Of a stretch of 64,000 nt of DNA, positions 58,436 through 64,000 are shown piece by piece (the stretch's first letter is position 1; each line of letters opens with the position of its first letter). The position numbers and the translations under genes were made by a program. The stretch is from Tetrastigma voinierianum (Eukaryota > Streptophyta > Magnoliopsida > Vitales > Vitaceae), in the NCBI GenBank assembly GCA_016808115.1, contig JAEQBH010000287.1, positions 3,410,001 to 3,474,000 on the forward strand. The letters run 5' to 3'. The notes under the pieces were generated by a model. That model was not told the DNA's origin. It did not search any database and saw only the letters and a program-made list of their open reading frames with translations.

Positions 58436-58579
58436 GAACAGGATTGATATATACATCAGAGAAGAGTACAATTACTCGGTTTTTTTTGCTCTAATCCTTC
58501 AAATAGCCTATTGCATAGCAGCTAGACTCATGCCATGAAAGTTGGAAGCTATAGTCCGAATTGATCAATGGGCCTGCTA

Positions 58580-58760
58580 CCAGTGATGGCTTTCGAAATC
58601 ACAGCCATTCACTGAAAACTTCTTAGTAAAATCGCAGGGTAGAAAAGACTGCAAAATTTGGACCCAGACAACTCAAACGACTAAGAAAGGCAAGTACAAG
58701 CCGACTAGGTGGTGTTTTGTCATTGTTTTCTGTAAATCTGTACTAACTATTACTGTCTGA
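58580..58760. repeat. SAUR upstream block, copy 1
   Basis: It shares 'atggcttt.gaaa.cac.gcc' and 'aagaaaggcaagtacaagccgactaggt' with 59005-59190. It starts about 240 bases upstream of the first SAUR gene. Confidence 0.7.
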
Positions 58761-59004
58761 TAATGTAGTATAAGAAGCCAGCCCATGACTGCGCTATTGT
58801 CGAAGCGTATAACACCTTATTGATCTGGAAAGCATGACAATCCTAAATCAAAATCTTGTCCTAAGTCCTAATGCCTCCATCTATCTTCTGATTCTTAGGA
58901 GGATAAGGCCATTTAACTAAACGACGATTGCCTTCTTTTGCCTTTGTCGTCTCTACATGCTTTACACATCTAATTCATCACCCAGCCTATTGTGAAGCAG
59001 CCCC
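58761..59004. other. Intergenic DNA, nothing recognised
   Basis: Unique-looking DNA between two copies of the SAUR upstream block. I see no gene or repeat. Confidence 0.5.
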
Positions 59005-59353
59005 ACACGGCTATGGCTTTTGAAAACCATGGCCGTACTATGGAAGATTATGAGGAGCAGTTGCATTTGATGGGAAACTTGGACCTACACAGCTCATACC
59101 AGAAAGGAGACTGAGAAAGTAAGAAATGCAAGTGCAGACCAACTAGGTGATGGTCTACTGTAATTTTCTGTCAATTCTTGCAGATGATGCAGATGTGTCA
59201 TGAACCAGGCAGCTGATGGGGATTACCACCTCTCTGACGAAATCTCCTACTATACAACTCTAAAGTCAAGTTCAAATTCATAGATTCTTCAGCTAGTTGA
59301 AACATTCATTGGTTACACTACAAACATTGTTTATAGGACTTCCTGTAGCAAGG
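59005..59353. repeat. SAUR upstream block, copy 2
   Basis: The first half matches 58580-58760. The rest ('accagaaaggagactga', 'gaccaactaggtgatgg', 'acaactctaaagtcaa', 'ttcatagattcttcagctag', 'aggacttcctgtagcaaggt') matches 63220-63578 in the same order. No SAUR frame lies directly beside it, so it may be a remnant of a third gene copy. Confidence 0.75.
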
Positions 59354-59760
59354 TGTGGTGTCCCACATCGCCTGGGGAGTGAAAGGAAAATGTCCATATA
59401 TAAAGGACTTAAACTCAATATTATCGAGATTACTTTTTTTTTTTTTTTTTTAAGGCGTAGAGTGCAACGAGAAGCCCAGCCCAGGGGTGGGCGTGAAGAT
59501 ATGTATTAGCGCCATACGGCATTGAACTAAACTATATTGGATAAAGAGTTAGGTCTGAGGACACTAGGGCGCCCCAAGAGGGGGTGGATTATGGTGTTCC
59601 ATGTCGTTTGGAGAGTGAAAGGTTAAGGTCGCGTATATTGTGCTTGCAAAGCTGTGTCGGCCCAGAGTACCGGGAATATGGTCGGGCGATGGGGTGGCCG
59701 GGTGGCCCGATATTTTGGAGGGTCGGGGCCATGAGTGTGGCAGAAGAGAAAATCCGGGCC
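59354..59760 (+). mobile_element. Short direct-repeat element (TRIM candidate)
   Basis: 'TGTGGTGTCCCACATCGCCTGGGGAGTGAAAGG' at 59354 (first 20 bases TGTGGTGTCCCACATCGCCT) and a diverged copy at about 59590 ('tatggtgttccatgtcgtttggagagtgaaagg') lie 236 bases apart. Between them are a T run (59434-59451) and GC-rich DNA. The insertion begins exactly where the block at 59005-59353 stops matching the block at 63220-63578. The right end and a target duplication were not found. Confidence 0.45.
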
Positions 59761-59855
59761 TATTAATGGCAGGTTGTGACCCATCGGGTTAGGGTCAGAC
59801 CAACCCGATTGACCAGGAATTTTTTTAATTTTGTAATTATTAATTTTTAAAAAAT

Positions 59856-59890
<35 letters not shown>

Positions 59891-60480
59891 CTTATTGGGA
59901 TTTTTTCTAAATCCTATAGTGACCATACTAATGAAGATGAAGATTAAGGGCATAGTGGATTTAATTTGAAACTTTGGATTTGTAGTTTTTAAGATATCAT
60001 TTATTTGTCACTTTATTTTTTTTAGTACTTTGAATATGAGCATGTTTATTAGTTTTGTTTATTACACTTTGACATGTTTATGATTTGATATTTTATTTTT
60101 TATCATGAAACTTTGAACTTGATTGTGGTTAGTACTTCATTAATTCTAATTATTATGTGATTGTAGTTAGTTGCTTAATAGCTACTAGTTAGTTTGGTTA
60201 TAAATTTATAATGATGTTTAGCATTATTTACGTTAATTTAAGACTTTAAATATTATTATATTGTCTAAGCTCCATCATTTATGCTTTATTATTATTAAAC
60301 GCTTGTGTTTTGTTTTTTATTTGAAGAATGACAAAATTAGATAAATTACAAGTTTTAGGATTTTTTTAAATTTTGACCCGGTTTTAACCTGGCGCGTCGG
60401 TCGGTGAGATGGTGGATGAGCGAAAAATGTAGATTGGCCAGGCGGCACATTTTGACCGCAATAGATAGAATTTGGCGAAA
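59761..60480. other. AT-rich repeat-like DNA with (AT)n
   Basis: It begins with 'gttgtgacccatcgggttagggtc', has an (AT)n at 59859-59888 and ends with 'gacccggttttaacctggcg'. This 'gacccg...cgggt' vocabulary at both ends suggests a MITE, but I could not fix the ends. Confidence 0.35.
59859..59888. repeat. (AT)n microsatellite
   Basis: Fifteen AT units. Confidence 0.95.
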
Positions 60481-61951
60481 TTACGTTCACGTTATAATCG
60501 AAACCCTTTCTTGGGGAATATTCCAGTGAGCGGAGCAGGATCGGGTGATGGAAATTTGTGTGTACAGCTACGGAGTGTAGGCCGGGCTGATATCAAGTGA
60601 AGAGTTGGATGGTTACATAAGGTAAATAGAAAATAAAAACAGACTTTCCCTAATCTTAGGCCTTCAGAGCTATTGGCGAAGGTAGGTCCCTTTGGTTTGC
60701 TTCTCAACAGACTGAGTGTCTTCAAGAGTGAAACTAAAACTCATATTGAATGAGTGATTACGAGCTAAGAAGTCACCTCTATAAAATCGAAGAATTATTT
60801 TGTCTTCTATTTCCTCTCCATTTTCTTTTCCTCACCTTTTTTCTCAAATCTTCCAGGATCTAAACATACCATCAGGCTTAAGGCTGACATTTTAGCGTGG
60901 ATAGAATCAACATGTATACAATATAATCTTCTAAAGTGAATACAGCAGGGACCCCCTAACTTTCAGTACAACATCAAGATTTTGTTAGTCAATGTTGCAG
61001 CAGAAAAGCCTTAGGATGGCTAAAGTATTAGTTCCATAGCAGAATATGGAATTGAGCATATTTTGGAGGTTTGACGGTGTAAGATCATAGAGTTTTTAGT
61101 CTTGACTCTGGACAATTAAAATTGGTAAATATCACTAGTGTAGAACTGTCTTTAGGTGCCTTGTTGCTTACCAGTGTCTTGTGACTCAAAGGCCATCAAA
61201 TCAACAATCCTATTTGATTAACAACAAAGGATCAAAATCAAACATGACAAAGGTACTTGGGTTTACTCCCAATGCCTGAAAATCCAGTAATTAAGAACAA
61301 GAAATTCGGATAGCATGCAGCATCACTTTTAAATGAAGGTTGTTAAACGACCAACTCTTCTAAAAATTCAAGATTATAGGATTTGGGTTTAAAATATGGA
61401 TATCATGTAACTACTTGTACTCACTTAAATGCGGCCCCATAATACGCGCGTGGAGAATCGAATAAGCCGAAATAAAGTCACCAGTGGAACTTTCAGATCA
61501 ACAAATGGAGAATAAATACAAGAGGTGGCAGGCCGAGGCCACTCTTCTGCCAGCTACGATCTGGTATTAAATTCTAAAAGCTGAAGCTTGTAGGATTTTG
61601 ATTAATATGAATATCATGCCTTTAAAAAAGGCCAAATACAAAGATCTAAGAAAACTAAGCAGGAGAGACAAAATCATCAGATTATATGCTAAAGCAGCTT
61701 GCACTCAAGTTCATTGTTTATAACATATCCATATGAACAAACAAGCAAAAGAATCCATCCATAGATTTCTGAAGAAGAATCAAGCATCATCAGAATCAAT
61801 TTAGATAGAAATTCATTCAATTCAGGAACCACACAAGGCATTTACATGGAGAAAGGTTGTTTTCCATAATTCCTACGCTCTACAAGAAAAAATGGGGAAA
61901 GGGAAAAAGGAAAACCCATCAAAATTGTGGAGGATCACTCTCTTTCATCTG
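60481..61951. other. Intergenic DNA between the SAUR genes, nothing recognised
   Basis: Moderately AT-rich DNA without motif-bearing frames. A minus-strand frame of 77 codons at 60492-60725 has no family features and is not called. It contains the likely 3' region of the second SAUR gene at 61800-61951. Confidence 0.5.
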
Positions 61952-62227
61952 TTATGAGGCACCCAACTGAGAAGTGAGATCAACAAAAGTGTCTTCTTTG
62001 CAAGGAATTGTAAGACCTCCCATGGGATGATCAAATCCAAACTCTTCCTCGGCCTGCCTCAACAAGTCTTGGAATGAAGGATGATTCAAGTAAGATATCG
62101 GGACAACAAATCTCTTCCTCGTATCGATATCTCCCACATAAACAGCAAGATATCCTCTTGGAACACCCCTCTGCAGTTTAAGGATTTGCCTCACATTAGT
62201 CATCACCGACGGCAAACGAATCCCCAT
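61952..62227 (-). CDS. SAUR family auxin-responsive protein (second copy)
   Basis: A single-exon frame of 91 codons with ATG at 62227. MGIRLPSVMTNVRQILKLQ at residues 1-19 is the canonical SAUR N-terminus, followed directly by the core GVPRGYLAVYVGD (20-32), KRFVVPISYLNHPSFQDLL (38-56), AEEEFGFDHPMGGLTIPC (59-76) and the end DLTSQLGAS. It lacks the roughly ten residues (SVDTSRNQSD type) that precede VPRG in the first copy, and it keeps the proline that the first copy lost. Family role: auxin-induced inhibition of PP2C.D phosphatases and cell expansion. A TATA-like box lies 138 bases upstream. It is a local duplicate of the gene at 58043-58339, with most residues shared. Confidence 0.93.
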   Translation of the reverse strand: MGIRLPSVMTNVRQILKLQRGVPRGYLAVYVGDIDTRKRFVVPISYLNHPSFQDLLRQAEEEFGFDHPMGGLTIPCKEDTFVDLTSQLGAS

Positions 62228-62364
62228 GTTTATCCCTCAGGAAGGAGATAATGAATAGAGCACAAAAGACTTGGCAACTATAAAGCTGCTGATATTCGAT
62301 GAACGCAAAAGACTTTGAATTTGGATGGTAGATTTGGCTTGTGTATCTGTAAAGCTGGGATTGC

Positions 62365-62372
62365 TATATATA
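62365..62372 (-). promoter_or_regulatory. TATA-like box of second SAUR gene
   Basis: TATATATA on both strands, 138 bases before the ATG. This would leave a 5' leader of about 100 bases. Confidence 0.55.
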
Positions 62373-62577
62373 ATGAATAGAGCCAATGAAATTTGTGATG
62401 TCAAGACTTAGCAAGTTGAGTAAAATGCAGAGAGGGACATCTTACCACTGCAACCACTCTTGTTTCCTTCTCCCTATTCCCTACATATCCATTGACTACC
62501 CTACCACCCCCACTTGCTCATTGGAACTTATCATCTAATAATTCAGTTGGGCTGCTGTCAAGAATGACCCTACAGGT

Positions 62578-63100
62578 AAGGGTGGTAATTAGGTGTTCAT
62601 ATCTCTAGGTGTCGATGTACGGGATCGATGTCGGCGTTAATTCGATCCGGCCAGATATCGATAATAGCGTGTCGGCGTTCATTGCTTACTGCTTGAATCG
62701 ATCAATTTATTATTCGTATTAGTAGGTCAGCGCGGATATGATCGGGTTTTAATTTGATTATTTAAAATAATAAGAATTATAGTGTCATCATGTTTAACAG
62801 CGAAATAAACACATTAAATTTAACATGTTTATTAATTTTATTATTTAAAATAATAGGAATTATAATTAATAATCTATATTTAACATAAAGCAACACAGTA
62901 AATAAGTTAATTAATTAATATAATAATTAAACGAGGATCGATTTAAATTCAAATTAGGTAATTAAATTGACATGAATATGAGCTCCGTTTATTAAACGTA
63001 TTAGACGGGTCAGCCATGGCTATAATCGAAACGTGAGTTATATTGATTGGCCTGTAAGCCGTGTTAGGTTCGTGTCATATCAAATTTTACCGCTCCTACT
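62578..63100. mobile_element. Repeat-like insertion upstream of second SAUR gene
   Basis: It begins AAGGGTGGTAATTAGGTG and ends near 'aaattttaccgctcct', whose reverse complement AGGAGCGGTAAAATTT is similar to the start. The left half has many 'gtcgg/gatcg' words and the middle is AT-rich. This fits an old hAT-type MITE, but no flanking 8-bp duplication is visible. Confidence 0.4.
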
Positions 63101-63199
63101 TCAAACTATTCAAACTATGACCGTACAAAGAAAGTATCCAAGAAATGAGACACATGTGATAAGTAGGGTATTGACTAATTCCGTACAGAAGATTATACT

Positions 63200-63590
63200 T
63201 AATTGAGGGTCCACAAGCTTCAAACCAGAAAGGAGACTGAATGAGTCAGGTCCACACGCTTCAAACCAGAAAGGAGAGTGAATAAGTCAGACATTCAAGT
63301 ATAGATCAACTAGGTGATGGATGCTTTATTGCGATCCTCAATAACCCATTCAACTTGAAAAGTCTTACAATCTCAAAGGAAAGGATAAGATGATAAAGAG
63401 AGCGTCCTATAACACAACTGTAAAGCCAACTTCATCAAATTCATATATTCTTCCGCTAGCTAAAATTCCCATTGCCCCACAAAGAAATCCGTGTATTTTG
63501 TCACAGTCAGATCCAACTACTGCCAGTATTTTATTTTATTTTATTTTTTTTGGTAAAGGACTTCCCTAGTAAGGTACATAAAAATGAGGA
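63200..63590. repeat. SAUR upstream block, copy 3
   Basis: It contains a direct duplication 'gcttcaaaccagaaaggaga.tgaat' (63208 and 63255). Then, in the same order as 59100-59353, come 'gatcaactaggtgatgg', 'acaactgtaaagccaac', 'aaattcatatattcttccgctagct' and 'aaggacttccctagtaaggta'. It lies upstream of the second SAUR gene. Confidence 0.75.
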
Positions 63591-64000
63591 TGGAGGTTTC
63601 TTAGTCTAGCATATTCTTTGGACTTAACAAAGCTGCGAGGACCAGTACAAACTGAACATTATACTATAGAAGAGTATCGACACTAATGTACAACTAAGAG
63701 TTCCACTGGAATCTATGCAAAGAGATTAACCAGTATTATGCATGATTTCATGAGCTACACAGCATTTCTTTGCATCAAACAAGTCAGCATAAGAACTAAA
63801 TTACCTGTATGATATCAGACTCAAGGCCACATTACACAAGATCTTGGAGGGTTTTATGAATGCGGTTACTAATCTTATAGGCTATAGCTTGACACACTGA
63901 TTTGGAAGTGATCACATAGGAAACTATTAATCAGTTTCCCAACCTTAACTTTCTCCCATGGATCACAGAGGATGCTGTTGGATCAAATTGGTCCAAAAGA
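63591..64000. other. Right edge, nothing recognised
   Basis: Unique-looking DNA with no frame or repeat I can name. Confidence 0.5.

Noticed and set aside
60492..60725. 77-codon minus-strand frame
   Set aside because: No homologous motif, no clear promoter and no support beyond openness.
1..64000. CRISPR array, prokaryotic operon or integrated virus
   Set aside because: Repeats have no regular spacer pattern, and all recognisable protein pieces are plant SAUR or LTR-retrotransposon. I saw no pararetrovirus or geminivirus motif.

Overview
This window is nuclear DNA of a flowering plant, probably a eudicot. The sequence shows two SAUR-type auxin-response reading frames, Ty3/gypsy retrotransposons with plant primer-binding sites (tRNA-iMet and tRNA-Asp), a plant tRNA-derived SINE and plant-type MITEs. 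I see no prokaryotic operons, no CRISPR array and no rRNA or functional tRNA gene. The only intact genes I can support are the two small SAUR frames near the right end. Almost everything else is decayed transposable element, and most long open frames are chance frames inside repeats.

Layout. 1-2089: end of a long LTR rich in the palindrome TCGCGA, inserted into the left LTR of an Athila-like Ty3/gypsy element (2090-9299, minus strand). 9300-10351: LTR plus tRNA-iMet primer site of another element. 10393-30167: an old TCGCGA-type LTR split by two insertions. The first is a 14.5 kb Athila/Tat-like element (12000-26515, minus strand, LTRs about 2.4 kb, target duplication ATACA). The second is a solo LTR (27673-30124, minus strand, target duplication AGAAA). 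30168-31796 and 52242-53640 flank a chromovirus (31797-52241, plus strand, duplication CATTA). Inside the right LTR of that chromovirus, at its AT microsatellite, sits a solo LTR (40999-51349), which is itself split by a second chromovirus (42673-50447, minus strand). The order of insertion can therefore be read from the sequence.

From about 53.9 kb rightward the DNA changes to small euchromatic-style insertions. These are an LTR with a 696-bp Mutator-like MITE (9-bp target duplication), a SINE carrying a hAT-like MITE, and a poly(A) retroposon with a 16-bp target duplication. The two SAUR genes follow (58043-58339 and 61952-62227, both minus). Each has a TATA-like box, and each has a related block of DNA upstream, which suggests local duplication of gene plus promoter.

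I found no evidence for a new multi-gene system. The most unusual signals are the layered insertion record, the TCGCGA palindrome clusters that appear to decay by CpG transitions, the independent palindrome motif in the Athila-like LTRs, and the duplicated SAUR upstream blocks. All pairings and boundaries were read by eye; no alignment or database search was run.
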